Shown in pieces: positions 26,574 to 35,279 of a stretch of DNA of 64,000 nt. Where the stretch lies: contig CAZVBQ010000003.1 of NCBI GenBank assembly GCA_964625575.1, positions 1 to 64,000 of the forward strand, written 5' to 3'. The translations under genes and the position numbers were made by a program. The notes below the pieces were generated by a model. That model worked only from the letters and a program-made list of their open reading frames with translations, made no database searches and was not told where the DNA came from. Origin of the DNA: UTCHB3 sp964625575. Lineage in GTDB: Bacteria > Bacteroidota > Ignavibacteria > Ignavibacteriales > Ignavibacteriaceae. Position 1 is the stretch's first letter. Each line of letters begins with the position of its first letter.

Positions 26574-28664
26574 TTAATCCTCTTCCTGTCTCGACTTGTT
26601 GTACTCTTCGATGATCTTTACTTCCTGTTCTTTCGGAACTTCCTCATAGTGAGAGAATCTCTCTTTATGAGTACCGCGACCGGCAGTAATACCGCGAAGG
26701 TCAACTGAATATTTGTACATTGATGAAAGCGGAACGTTGGCTTTCAAGATCTGGAAGTGGCCATCTGATTCCATGCCGAGAATTCTCCCTCGTCTGGAAG
26801 TGAAATCACTCATAACATCACCCATGTTTTCTTCAGGCACTTTTACGGTTACCTCGTAAATGGGTTCCAGAAGTACAGGCTTCGATTCCGCAAATGCCTT
26901 TTTGAAACACTGTGATGAAGCAAGTTTGAACGACATTTCATCAGAGTCAACATCGTGGAATTTACCGTCGAAAAGTGTTACTTTAACATCAACCACATTG
27001 TAGCCGGCGATAACACCTTTCTCCATCTGCTCAACGATACCTTTTTCAACCGCGGGGATGAATCTTCCAGGTACGACACCGCCAACGATAGCGTTAACGA
27101 ACTCGAAACCGGCTCCTCTTTCATTGGGCTCCATCTTGAAGAAGACATGAGCAAACTGACCACGACCGCCTGACTGTTTTTTGTGGCGGTAGTCGACACT
27201 GTCCACTCTTCCTTTAATGGTTTCCCTGTAAGGGATTCTCGGCTGAACGAGATCAACGTCAACATTATAACGCTCTTTAAGCCTTTTAACTGCGAGTGTA
27301 AGCTGGGTCTGGCCCTGTCCGGTGATGATCGTCTGTCCGATCTCGGGGTCGAATCTTACGTTGAACGAAGGATCTTCTTCGTGAAGCGCGTGTAGACACG
27401 CGGCGATCTTGTCCTCATCGCCTTTGGCTTTAGGTATGATCGCGCCTCTGATCGATGGCTCAGGGAAATCGATAGGAGCTATCCTGGCCGAGAAGTTCTT
27501 CGAACTGAGTGTATTGTTTGTGTGCGAATCTTTAAGTTTTACAACGGCTGCGATATCACCGCAAACAACGGTTGGCATTTCTTTCCGGTTGTGGCCGTTG
27601 AGCATGAAAAACTGATTCATTCTCTCACCTTTGCCACTAACTTGATTCACCAGATCCATACCTGGTTTCAGTGTGCCTGAATAAACCCTGAAAAGTGAGA
27701 GCTCGCCGACATGCTGTTCAGCTATGATCTTGAATATAAAAAGAACGGGTTCGCCATCTTTGTCGGCAACCACTTCAACTTCTTTACCGTCTCCCATTAA
27801 TCCTTTTGCAGCAGGCATTTCACTTGGTGACGGGAAGTATTCCACAGCAAAATCGAGGAAATTGTTCATTCCAACCCCTTTTGCAGCGGATGTGGCGAAC
27901 ACAGGGATCAGATCACCATTCGCGATCGCCAGTTTTAAACCTTTATGAACGTCATCCATATTGAGATCCCCGGTCTCAAAATAATGGTTCATGATCTCTT
28001 CATCTTCTTCTGAGATCTTCTCGATCAATTGAGTGTGATACTCTTCGGCTTTCGCTTTCAGGTCCGCGGGAATTTCCATTTCGGTAACCTGCTTCGAACC
28101 TATCGCGCCGTATTTGTAAGCTTTCATTTTCAGAACATCGATGACAGTATCGAATTGCAGCCCTTCTTTTGCCGGGAAGGTAACCACAACCACGCCGTGT
28201 GAAAGGCGCTCGTGTGCCTGCGCAACCACTCTTTCGAAGTCGGATCTTTCATGATCAATTTTATTGATCACCACTGCTGCCGGTTTTTTGTCGGCTCTTA
28301 TATAATCCCATGCGTGCTCGGTACCGACTTCGATACCTTCGACTGCTTTAACGAAGATAACACCCGTATCGACAACTTTTGCCGCGGCAAGCACCTCACC
28401 TTCGAAATCCGATGTTCCCGGAGCATCTAAAAGGTTAAGTTTGGTATCTTTCCATTCGAGGTGGCATGCGGAGAGGGATATTGAGATCTTTCTTTCGATC
28501 TCGTTTGCAGTATAATCGGAAATTGTGTTTCCCTCTTCGATTTTGCCGATACGGGTGGTTTCACCACCGGTGTACAATGCCAGCTCGTTGAATGTCGTCT
28601 TTCCGGCGCTGGCGTGACCAAAAAGACCAATATTCCGGAGGGCGTCCGGAGTATAATCTTTCAC
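26574..28664 (-). CDS. fusA: Elongation factor G-like GTPase (EF-G-2 type)
   Basis: This 696-residue five-domain translational GTPase of full EF-G length has the G1 motif GHASAGKTTF and G4 NKIDH in the N-terminal domain. Domain IV carries YRETIKGRVDSVDYRHKKQSGGRGQFAHV and domain V EVTVKVPEENMGDV. The G3 motif reads DAPGTSDF, so the His that activates water in canonical EF-G (DTPGHVDF) is replaced; the same loss is known in EF-G-2 and EF-G-like paralogues. It may act in a translocation side role, not as the main EF-G. The start is GTG with AGGAG seven bases upstream. It follows DUF948 and YtxH genes. Confidence 0.9.
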   Translation of the reverse strand: MKDYTPDALRNIGLFGHASAGKTTFNELALYTGGETTRIGKIEEGNTISDYTANEIERKISISLSACHLEWKDTKLNLLDAPGTSDFEGEVLAAAKVVDTGVIFVKAVEGIEVGTEHAWDYIRADKKPAAVVINKIDHERSDFERVVAQAHERLSHGVVVVTFPAKEGLQFDTVIDVLKMKAYKYGAIGSKQVTEMEIPADLKAKAEEYHTQLIEKISEEDEEIMNHYFETGDLNMDDVHKGLKLAIANGDLIPVFATSAAKGVGMNNFLDFAVEYFPSPSEMPAAKGLMGDGKEVEVVADKDGEPVLFIFKIIAEQHVGELSLFRVYSGTLKPGMDLVNQVSGKGERMNQFFMLNGHNRKEMPTVVCGDIAAVVKLKDSHTNNTLSSKNFSARIAPIDFPEPSIRGAIIPKAKGDEDKIAACLHALHEEDPSFNVRFDPEIGQTIITGQGQTQLTLAVKRLKERYNVDVDLVQPRIPYRETIKGRVDSVDYRHKKQSGGRGQFAHVFFKMEPNERGAGFEFVNAIVGGVVPGRFIPAVEKGIVEQMEKGVIAGYNVVDVKVTLFDGKFHDVDSDEMSFKLASSQCFKKAFAESKPVLLEPIYEVTVKVPEENMGDVMSDFTSRRGRILGMESDGHFQILKANVPLSSMYKYSVDLRGITAGRGTHKERFSHYEEVPKEQEVKIIEEYNKSRQEED

Positions 28665-28676
28665 AGGTGATCTCCT

Positions 28677-29063
28677 TTATTTTTTAGAGTAAAAGGCTCT
28701 GAAAAGGGCGGCAATACCGCCCTTCAGAGCTGTTAAGTTTGAAAGCAGCTTTTCAATGGGTGATTCAAAACTCTCCTTGACCTTCTCCTCAAAGCCAAAC
28801 AGACTTTCAAGCCTCATCTTAACCTGATCAATTATCCAGCCTGACTTCTCGAGCTGTTCCTGGATCTCGTCAGATGTCTGATTCAATGAAGTCGACAACG
28901 ACTGCATCGAATCGATCAACGGCTCAAACCTGTCAGTAAGTTGCCCCACGTCCTTTTGCATCTGCTGAACACTCTCAGTGAGCTTCTTCAGATAAAAGAT
29001 AAGTGCAATACAGAGTGCCGAGGCACTTACATAGAGGATGACAAGAAAAATATCCGTGAACAT
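28677..29063 (-). CDS. Membrane-anchored DUF948-like protein
   Basis: This 128-residue protein has one N-terminal membrane helix (FLVILYVSASALCIALIFYL) followed by a heptad-patterned helix, QMQKDVGQLTDRFEPLIDSMQSL, and further amphipathic helices. The arrangement matches DUF948/YtxG-like general-stress proteins, which sit next to YtxH in many genomes. The function is unknown beyond an envelope location. It is 22 bases after the YtxH gene and 12 bases before the EF-G-like gene, so the three are cotranscribed. Confidence 0.8.
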   Translation of the reverse strand: MFTDIFLVILYVSASALCIALIFYLKKLTESVQQMQKDVGQLTDRFEPLIDSMQSLSTSLNQTSDEIQEQLEKSGWIIDQVKMRLESLFGFEEKVKESFESPIEKLLSNLTALKGGIAALFRAFYSKK

Positions 29064-29085
29064 AAGCTACTCTTTCAATTGGTCA

Positions 29086-29424
29086 TTACGCGTTTTCGGT
29101 TTCCTGCTCTGCTGCCGGTTTTTCCTTTACGCTTTTCATTAATTTTTCGGCATCAGCCTTGATCTCTTCAGCCTTTTTCTTGGCATCGTCGATCATCTGC
29201 TGCCCTTTCTTCTTGCCTTCATTCAGCACTTCCTGTGCTTTTTCCTTTGCTTTGCTAAGCTGACTCTCAGCTTCCTTTTTGTATTCATCCGCCTTGTCTT
29301 GGATATCTTTGCGGAGTTCCTTGCCGCTCTTTGGGGCAAAGAGCAGAGCCAGAGAGGCGCCCACCAATCCTCCTGCCAGCAGGCCTATTAGTAATCCTTT
29401 GCTAAGATCTCTGTCGCTCGACAT
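29086..29424 (-). CDS. YtxH domain protein
   Basis: This 112-residue protein has the YtxH glycine-zipper membrane segment LLIGLLAGGLVGASLALLFAP followed by the conserved KSGKELRKDI, then a long Lys/Glu/Ala-rich helix (KKKAEEIKADAEKLMK) to the end. YtxH proteins are stress-induced in Bacillus but have no assigned activity. The frame could open at a TTG (29436), but that codon overlaps the GGAGGT ribosome site of the ATG at 29424, which is therefore the start. Confidence 0.88.
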   Translation of the reverse strand: MSSDRDLSKGLLIGLLAGGLVGASLALLFAPKSGKELRKDIQDKADEYKKEAESQLSKAKEKAQEVLNEGKKKGQQMIDDAKKKAEEIKADAEKLMKSVKEKPAAEQETENA

Positions 29425-29456
29425 AGCTACCTCCAATTTTGTTAATGGGTTTACAA

Positions 29457-29464
29457 CAAATTTA
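29457..29464 (-). promoter_or_regulatory. Candidate -7 box of the YtxH-DUF948-EF-G transcript
   Basis: TAAATTTG on the minus strand matches the Bacteroidetes -7 consensus TAnnTTTG exactly and would start transcription about 26 bases before the YtxH ATG. No clear TTTG is seen at the -33 position, so support is partial. Confidence 0.3.
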
Positions 29465-29582
29465 TATCTACACTATAATATACTTCCATTTTGAAATAAA
29501 ATCAAAGGCTATCATTGGTCTTACTTTAAAATAAAAATATATAATACTCTCTAAAATAATAGTTCATGAGTTCACATCAAAT

Positions 29583-29608
29583 AAAAAAAGGAGGCTAATG
29601 CCTCCTTT
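29583..29608 (-). terminator. Intrinsic terminator after icd
   Basis: A perfect 9-bp stem AAAGGAGGC (29587-29595) / GCCTCCTTT (29600-29608) has a TAAT loop; on the minus strand it is followed by seven T. It is about 75 bases past the icd stop. Confidence 0.87.
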
Positions 29609-29657
29609 CTCAAAAAAAATGCCCGATAAGTTTCAGATCAGTCAAAATTACTCACAA

Positions 29658-29681
29658 CTCATAACTCATCGCTCATAACTC
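29658..29681. repeat. Short direct repeat touching the icd stop codon
   Basis: CTCATAACTC occurs at 29658-29667 and 29672-29681, with a degenerate third copy just before (29651-29660). On the icd mRNA this reads as GAGTTATGAG units directly after the stop. It may be slippage or the scar of an inserted sequence; no function is evident. Confidence 0.6.
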
Positions 29682-30932
29682 TCACATGTTTTTTACGATC
29701 TCGCGCGCGAATTCGCTGGTCTTTACTTCTTTAGCGCCATCCATAAGTCTTGCAAAATCATATGTTACGACTTTGCTTGAGATGGTTTTCTGAAGTGCTG
29801 ATTCGATCATGCGTGCAACCTCTGTCCAACCGATATAGTCGAACATCATCACACCTGAGAGTATAACTGATCCTGGGTTGATCTTGTCGAGGTTCGCGTA
29901 CTTTGGTGCTGTGCCGTGAGTGGCTTCGAACAAACCGATCTCATAACTCATATTTGCACCGGGAGCTATACCAAGACCACCAACCTGCGCGGCGGCCGCA
30001 TCAGAAAGATAGTCACCGTTAAGGTTAGGCGTTGCAACAACATCATACTCATCCGGTCTCAGGAGTATCTGCTGGAACATGCTGTCAGCAATTCTGTCTT
30101 TGATCAGGATCTTGCCTTCAGGTACTTTACCGCCATGATTTGCCCATACTTCATCTTCAGAAATTGTGACATGACCGAACTCTTCTTTTGCGAGTTCATA
30201 TCCCCACTCTTTGAATGAGCCTTCGGTAAATTTCATGATATTGCCTTTGTGAACGAGGGTTACGCTCTTTCTGTTATGGGCAATCGCGTACTCGATGGCT
30301 TTTTTAACCAGCCTCTTCGCGCCAAAAGCTGACATCGGTTTGATACCGATACCGGATGCCTCGCGGATGTTCTTTCCGAACTTACCGTTGATCAGCTCGA
30401 TGATCTCATTCGCTTCGGCAGAACCGGCTTTGAATTCAACACCCGCGTAAACATCTTCCGTGTTCTCTCTGAAGAGCACGATATCGAGTTTCTCAGGTGA
30501 TTTAACTGGGCTCGGTGTGCCGGTATAGTATTTTACGGGACGAACGCACGCGAACAGATCAAGACGCTGACGAAGTGTCACGTTAAGACTTCTGATGCCA
30601 CCGCCAACCGGTGTTGTCAATGGTCCTTTGATCGCGACAAGATATTCGTCGATCGCCTGAAGTGTCTCTTCGGGCAGCCATTCATTTTCGCCGTAAACTT
30701 CGAGTGATTTTTCACCGGCGTATATTTCCGCCCAGGCTACTTTCTTTTTGCCGCCATAGGCTTTTTCAACTGCTGCATCAAATACGTGCTGTGAAGCTTT
30801 CCAGATATCGGGACCTGTACCGTCTCCTTCAATAAAGAGAAGAACAGGCTGATCAGGAACAACGAGTTTTCCCTCTTTCACCGTTATTTTTTCACCGAAA
30901 TCGGGAACCTTCACATGTTTGTAGTCTCCCAT
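29682..30932 (-). CDS. icd: NADP-dependent isocitrate dehydrogenase
   Basis: This 416-residue TCA-cycle enzyme has the length of the E. coli type. FIEGDGTGPDIW, the substrate loop GGIRSLNVTLRQ with its Ser and Arg, FRENTEDVYAGVE, HKGNIMKFTEG and the metal Asp in NLNGDYLSDAAAAQVGGLG are all intact. A very strong AAGGAGGT ribosome site stands six bases before the ATG, among the best in the window, and suggests high expression. It overlaps the upstream flippase-like gene by one base (TAATG), so the abundant TCA enzyme is the last gene of an envelope-gene transcript. Confidence 0.96.
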   Translation of the reverse strand: MGDYKHVKVPDFGEKITVKEGKLVVPDQPVLLFIEGDGTGPDIWKASQHVFDAAVEKAYGGKKKVAWAEIYAGEKSLEVYGENEWLPEETLQAIDEYLVAIKGPLTTPVGGGIRSLNVTLRQRLDLFACVRPVKYYTGTPSPVKSPEKLDIVLFRENTEDVYAGVEFKAGSAEANEIIELINGKFGKNIREASGIGIKPMSAFGAKRLVKKAIEYAIAHNRKSVTLVHKGNIMKFTEGSFKEWGYELAKEEFGHVTISEDEVWANHGGKVPEGKILIKDRIADSMFQQILLRPDEYDVVATPNLNGDYLSDAAAAQVGGLGIAPGANMSYEIGLFEATHGTAPKYANLDKINPGSVILSGVMMFDYIGWTEVARMIESALQKTISSKVVTYDFARLMDGAKEVKTSEFAREIVKNM

Positions 30933-31900
30933 TAGTTGACCTCCTTTTCGTTAAGTTTGTTTAAATCCACATTTCCTGAGCGCTTCTGAAAAAGCGCGAA
31001 AGCCACAAGCCCCACAAGTACGGCAAACCAAAGCGTTGCCACACGTATGAGAATTGTGGATGATACTGCAACTGCCTCTGACTGCCCAAGCGATCTGATA
31101 AAAAACGTAAAAAGGGCATCAGCGGCTCCAAGTCCGCCCGGTAAAAACGAGAGGGCACCTGCAACTGTTGCAAAAGCATAATAAAACGAGCTTCTGAAGA
31201 GCGAAATGTCAACAGAAAAATCTTTCAAGATCAAAAAATACGCATAACACTCGAAAAACCACGAGACAAGAGAGAGAATCGTCATTAAAAAGATCGGTTT
31301 CGGCTTTAGCAGAGTATAAGCGCTTTCGTATAGCTCCGTGATGTGTGGAATCGACTTCTTCATGAAGTTGATCTTTGAGATCAAACCGATCATCTTTAAG
31401 GCAATACCCCTGTGAGATATCACGAAGATCATCAAGATGAAGCCGAAGATGGCCCCCACGGCGAAAACCCTGCCGTAATTGAAGCTGTACGCGCCGGCAA
31501 GAGCTATGAGCATCAAGGCGGTCATATCGGTCACTCTCTCGGCAAAAATCACCGGAGCGGTCCGGGCCACCGGAACCCCGTATCTCTCTTTCAGCAAGAA
31601 TGACTTCAGCACTTCGCCCATCTTTCCGGGTGTAACACTCAGCACAAATCCGCTTAAGAAAATCAAGAAAGACTCGCCCGCTCTGATCTTAACATTGATC
31701 AGCCCAAGATAATAGTGCCACTTCAGAAAACGAAAAACGTAATTGGAGAAAACCAGAAGAAGAATTACAGGCAATAGCCAAAGGCTGAAACCGGCCAGCG
31801 CGTGGGCGACCTTGTCGAGGTCGGCATAAATGGAAAAACCTATATAAATAACAACAGAGGCGACAATCGACCAGATTATCTTCTGCTTGTAATTTTTCAA
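30932..31900 (-). CDS. Lysylphosphatidylglycerol synthase TM-region family protein (UPF0104, flippase-like)
   Basis: This 322-residue integral membrane protein has about eight hydrophobic helices, starting IIWSIVASVVIYIGFSIYA. It matches the LPG_synthase_TM/YbhN family through FSNYVFRFLKWHYYL, FVLSVTPGKMGEVLKSFLL, VIFAERVTDMTALMLIAL and AGALSFLPGGLGAAD. There is no C-terminal aminoacyl-transferase domain, so it is the stand-alone type, thought to be a lipid flippase or transporter. It overlaps maf by four bases upstream and icd by one base downstream. Confidence 0.88.
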   Translation of the reverse strand: MKNYKQKIIWSIVASVVIYIGFSIYADLDKVAHALAGFSLWLLPVILLLVFSNYVFRFLKWHYYLGLINVKIRAGESFLIFLSGFVLSVTPGKMGEVLKSFLLKERYGVPVARTAPVIFAERVTDMTALMLIALAGAYSFNYGRVFAVGAIFGFILMIFVISHRGIALKMIGLISKINFMKKSIPHITELYESAYTLLKPKPIFLMTILSLVSWFFECYAYFLILKDFSVDISLFRSSFYYAFATVAGALSFLPGGLGAADALFTFFIRSLGQSEAVAVSSTILIRVATLWFAVLVGLVAFALFQKRSGNVDLNKLNEKEVN

Positions 31901-32475
31901 CTTAAAACCTTCTTCAATGCTTTATAAACGGCATTCGTTGGCAATCCCATTACGTTGTAATAACAACCGGTTATGCTCTCCATAAATATTGAACCGTATC
32001 CATCCTGAACGCCATACCCACCGGCTTTGTCATAAGGGCTGCCTGTGGCTATATAACCGTCAATCTCATCTTTGGTGAGATGGGTGAAACGTACAAGGGT
32101 TTTAGCTGAGGAATCGATTCTTCTCCCAGTCTCCGTGTTTACGATTGAAAATCCTGTAACAACCGTGTGCTCATTGCCACTTAGCATGCCAAGCATTTTT
32201 CTGGCTTCGGCTTCATCCGCGGGTTTGTTAAGAATGTGACCGCCAAGAACAACTATCGTATCGGCAGTAACTATTATCCCTTCAATCCCCCGTGAGAGCG
32301 CGTCATCCATTTTGCGCCTCGCGAGAAGCGGGGCAACTTCCTCTGCCGGCATTGTGTCATCAAAAGATTCATCCGTGTCGAGGGAAATTGTCTCGAGCTC
32401 CCGGACAAGTTGTCCTAAAAGGAAGTGTCGCCTGGGCGATCTGGAAGCAAGGGTTACTTTAATATCAATTATCAT
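31897..32475 (-). CDS. maf: Maf family nucleoside triphosphate pyrophosphatase
   Basis: The protein is 192 residues from the ATG at 32475. The frame extends to 32541, but that extension lies inside the preceding gene and has no family counterpart. VTLASRSPRRHFLL at the start, VTADTIVVLGGHILNKP in the middle and SPYDKAGGYGVQDGYGSIFM near the end are the Maf signatures; members hydrolyse dTTP/UTP or modified nucleotides. It starts 11 bases inside the SpoIID/LytB gene and ends overlapping the flippase-like gene. Confidence 0.93.
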   Translation of the reverse strand: MIIDIKVTLASRSPRRHFLLGQLVRELETISLDTDESFDDTMPAEEVAPLLARRKMDDALSRGIEGIIVTADTIVVLGGHILNKPADEAEARKMLGMLSGNEHTVVTGFSIVNTETGRRIDSSAKTLVRFTHLTKDEIDGYIATGSPYDKAGGYGVQDGYGSIFMESITGCYYNVMGLPTNAVYKALKKVLS

Positions 32476-33730
32476 AAGCTTGTGTAAGTTGGGTTCCCGG
32501 GAAAAAGTGTTCGAGTATCTCCTGATACGGTGTACCACCACGGCTCAGATTCAAGGCGCCCCACTGGCACATCCCCACACCGTGACCGTTACCCGTTCCC
32601 GACAGATTGATCCTGTTTAATATTCCGTTCTTCCTGATAAGTTCAATTTCGAAGTTGGAACTTCGCAATATTGAATTGTCATTTTTACTTTTTATTACAT
32701 CCCTGATCTTGCTACCCGGGATAGAAACAGGTTTTTCACCCGCTAAGAAGATTATCAATTCCTTTGCCCTGCCGGAGTGGTATCTTTCTCTGATCTCCAA
32801 TCCGTCAAGGACATAATTGGTTGATTTTATCAGTTTCGCGTCGAACAGATACCGCACTATCTCAAACGGAGTATATGATTCAGACCATTTGAAAGAAGGT
32901 GATTTCTTGCAGTTTGGTGGATCGCCATCCTGAACTCCCTTCAGGTATGGTACGTCAACGGGGCCAAAAACATTCGCGATATCTTCCGTGTAGCCACCGC
33001 AATTGGCAGAATAAAAAACCAGCGCGGGCTTCCCTTTGTAGGTCAATATGAGGCCTTGGGTTTCAACCACAGATCTGCTGTCAATTCCGGTCTCCACGTC
33101 CATGCCGCCATAGGCTTGATCTTTAACACCGTCAGTTACGTCATAAAGCGCCCTGTTTTCTGAAAGCCTGTTTATCGCGAAGGTTCGAGCGGTAACAGCA
33201 GCGCATTTAAGCGCCTCATAAAAATAGTTATCTTTCAGCCCTATCTCAAGGGGGACCACACCAAGAAGGTAATCTTCGATATCAAGGTAGTTGATTACAA
33301 GTATCTTCGAATTTTGTGCCACAAACCAGATCTCGCCCCTGTAAACTTTCTTCCGGAAATTCAATAATTCCTCTCTGCCTGCCGGTCTTAGTTTTACAGT
33401 GGCAGCATTGAATGTACCTTTTGAAGTTGAAACGGAAACCATGCCTTTTGAGGCAGAGAGGGATATTTCTTCATCTTCAGTTAACCGGACGGAATTTTGA
33501 TCACCTGAACTTATCAGTGAACTAACGTCAATTTTATACCGGAAAGGTTTCGTTTCTTCATCAATTAAAACGCGGATGTTCTGCCGGAGCCTGGAAGGTT
33601 CTTTAAAATTGGTTGACCGGTCAGATTTTTCCTGATTTCTGAGAGTGGAAGCACAGGAAGAAAATGAAACTAAAAATATTGTAAGAAGGAGGAAAACTTT
33701 TGAGTTGTGAAAGAGAAGAGAAGAAAACAC
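32465..33730 (-). CDS. SpoIID/LytB domain lipoprotein
   Basis: A 421-residue protein with a lipobox-like signal (FLLLTIFLVSFSSC), it probably acts as an envelope lipoprotein. The SpoIID/LytB domain is clear: VVPLEIG, EALKCAAVTARTFAI, YDVTDGVKDQAYGG, LVFYSANCGGYTEDIANVFG and a C-terminal GTGNGHGVGMCQWGALNLS. SpoIID is a lytic transglycosylase acting on denuded glycan in Bacillus sporulation; relatives in non-sporulating bacteria are probably wall hydrolases or regulators. GTG at 33730 is the only usable start, five bases after the stop of the preceding small gene. Confidence 0.9.
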   Translation of the reverse strand: MFSSLLFHNSKVFLLLTIFLVSFSSCASTLRNQEKSDRSTNFKEPSRLRQNIRVLIDEETKPFRYKIDVSSLISSGDQNSVRLTEDEEISLSASKGMVSVSTSKGTFNAATVKLRPAGREELLNFRKKVYRGEIWFVAQNSKILVINYLDIEDYLLGVVPLEIGLKDNYFYEALKCAAVTARTFAINRLSENRALYDVTDGVKDQAYGGMDVETGIDSRSVVETQGLILTYKGKPALVFYSANCGGYTEDIANVFGPVDVPYLKGVQDGDPPNCKKSPSFKWSESYTPFEIVRYLFDAKLIKSTNYVLDGLEIRERYHSGRAKELIIFLAGEKPVSIPGSKIRDVIKSKNDNSILRSSNFEIELIRKNGILNRINLSGTGNGHGVGMCQWGALNLSRGGTPYQEILEHFFPGTQLTQAYDN

Positions 33731-33735
33731 TAATT

Positions 33736-34131
33736 TTAACGGAACATAGCCTTTATGCTGCCCCAGGTTTTCTTAAAGCCCGAAACTGAATGACTTACTG
33801 AAACTTCCCGGGAGTATGAAGAAGAGTTGTCTCTTTCATTTATCTTTAAGCGATAAATGTAAATAACGTCTGTGGTTTTGTAGGCGCCTTCATCATAAAA
33901 CACATAGTACGAATTGTTGCCTTTGGGCGAAACCCGTGAGACCTCTGTAAAAGGAGTGTTGTGAGTTCTACGTTCGACAACAAATTCCTTTAGATTGCTC
34001 TCGGAAGTGGTTTTCCACTCGATTTTTACCTTTCCGTCTTCGCTCTTGGCGTAGAAAAAGTCAAGAAATGCCCCCGCGATCAATGATCCGGCAGCAATTA
34101 TGAGCGTCAGAAAAACTACTTTTACTTTCAT
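33736..34131 (-). CDS. Small exported fibronectin-III-like protein
   Basis: This 131-residue protein has an N-terminal hydrophobic segment (VVFLTLIIAAGSLIAGAFL) that is a signal or anchor. The rest resembles a single beta-sandwich domain: KVKIEWKTTSESNLKEFVVERR and a later VIYIYRLKINERDNSSSYSREV follow the pattern common in Bacteroidota secreted proteins. There is no sorting domain, so it should remain anchored or periplasmic. The gene sits five bases upstream of the SpoIID/LytB lipoprotein and probably works with it; the role is unknown. Confidence 0.75.
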   Translation of the reverse strand: MKVKVVFLTLIIAAGSLIAGAFLDFFYAKSEDGKVKIEWKTTSESNLKEFVVERRTHNTPFTEVSRVSPKGNNSYYVFYDEGAYKTTDVIYIYRLKINERDNSSSYSREVSVSHSVSGFKKTWGSIKAMFR

Positions 34132-34205
34132 GTTCGAAATATAACCTGTTTGAAAGAGAAATCAAAGGAAAAAACGAAAAAAATATGTAATTGTGACAAC
34201 CGGCA

Positions 34206-35279
34206 TCAATAAATCATGTCTTCTTCTATGTTCTCGAGCAATCTTAGGTAACTCTCATACCTCTCAACCGAAATTTCCTCATTTTCAACTGCCTCAATCA
34301 CCGCACAACCGGGTTCATGATGGTGAGTGCACGGCTTGTATTTACAGTCTTGCAAATATTCAGCAAGGTCGGGAAAGTAGTGTGCCAGGTCTTCCTTCTT
34401 TAACCCAAAGGGGGCTATCTCACGAATACCCGGTGTATCAATCAGAAAAGTTGAGCGGTCGATCCTGTTCATGTTAACAATAACAGTTGTGTGTTTCCCT
34501 TTTTGTGAGTAGAGGCTCACCTCGCCCGTAGCGAGTTTCAGATCGGGGAAAAGGGAATTAAGAATGGATGACTTCCCCACTCCGGAGTGCCCCCAGAACA
34601 TCGAAATCTTGCCCATCACTTCATTTCTAAGTTCACTGATCCCCGAGCCGGTCGTTGCAGAGACCTGAAAAACCTCGTAGCCGAGACCGGTATACAGACT
34701 GGTCCAAAATTCAGCTTCTTCGGAAATATCAACAAGATCCATCTTGTTGAAAACCAGAACGGGTCTGATGTTTGAACTCTCGGCGATAACTATAAACCGG
34801 TCGATAACGCGATTATTGAACGGCGGAGTTCCAAAAGAGCCAACGATAAACAGCCTGTCAATATTTGCAGCTATAACCTGCTCGAGGCGTTCCCCTCTCA
34901 GAGAGGCACCTTTGATCTTCGGGGCCTTCCTCGAGATGAAGTTGTTTCTGGGGTGCACGAAGTGGATCACCCCTTCACCTCCATCTATCATGTCAAAATC
35001 CACATAATCACCCACCACCGCCACATCGGTGTTCAGCATTTTGCCCCTTTTGATCCTCAGATCATGCTTGAACTTCCCTCTGAGCACGCATCTGATGAGT
35101 TTGTCTTCCTCTTCAAGAAGAACCCAGTGGCTCTGACCTTCTATCCTTATTAGCAGTCCGGTGATATCAGTACCCTTTAGAACCGGAATGAAACGCCAAA
35201 CAACACGCTGTTCCAGGAAATATCCTGAAGCGTCCGAGATTGATTGAATCCGTAATTGTCGCCAAAGTCTTTCCACCAC
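34206..35279 (-). CDS. rsgA: Ribosome small-subunit-dependent GTPase A, uncertain start
   Basis: This circularly permuted GTPase assists 30S maturation. An OB-fold begins near ITGLLIRIEGQ; then G4 (NKMD), G1 (GHSGVGKSS) and G3 (DTPG) occur in the permuted order, followed by the zinc motif CKYKPCTHHHEPGC. The open frame begins at a GTG at 35279, but its first 38 residues lie within the end of the FadL-like gene and have no family match. No ATG, GTG or TTG lies near the expected N-terminus. An in-frame ATC at 35165 has AAAGGG exactly seven bases upstream, so non-canonical initiation (319 residues) is plausible. Confidence 0.92.
   Translation of the reverse strand: MVERLWRQLRIQSISDASGYFLEQRVVWRFIPVLKGTDITGLLIRIEGQSHWVLLEEEDKLIRCVLRGKFKHDLRIKRGKMLNTDVAVVGDYVDFDMIDGGEGVIHFVHPRNNFISRKAPKIKGASLRGERLEQVIAANIDRLFIVGSFGTPPFNNRVIDRFIVIAESSNIRPVLVFNKMDLVDISEEAEFWTSLYTGLGYEVFQVSATTGSGISELRNEVMGKISMFWGHSGVGKSSILNSLFPDLKLATGEVSLYSQKGKHTTVIVNMNRIDRSTFLIDTPGIREIAPFGLKKEDLAHYFPDLAEYLQDCKYKPCTHHHEPGCAVIEAVENEEISVERYESYLRLLENIEEDMIY

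Noticed and set aside
26574..28664. Tetracycline-resistance ribosomal protection protein
   Set aside because: The domain order and length fit EF-G-like factors, and the altered G3 motif is not that of TetM/TetO, which keep the His.
29650..29690. CRISPR array
   Set aside because: The units are 10 bases, adjacent and lack spacers; no cas gene is near.
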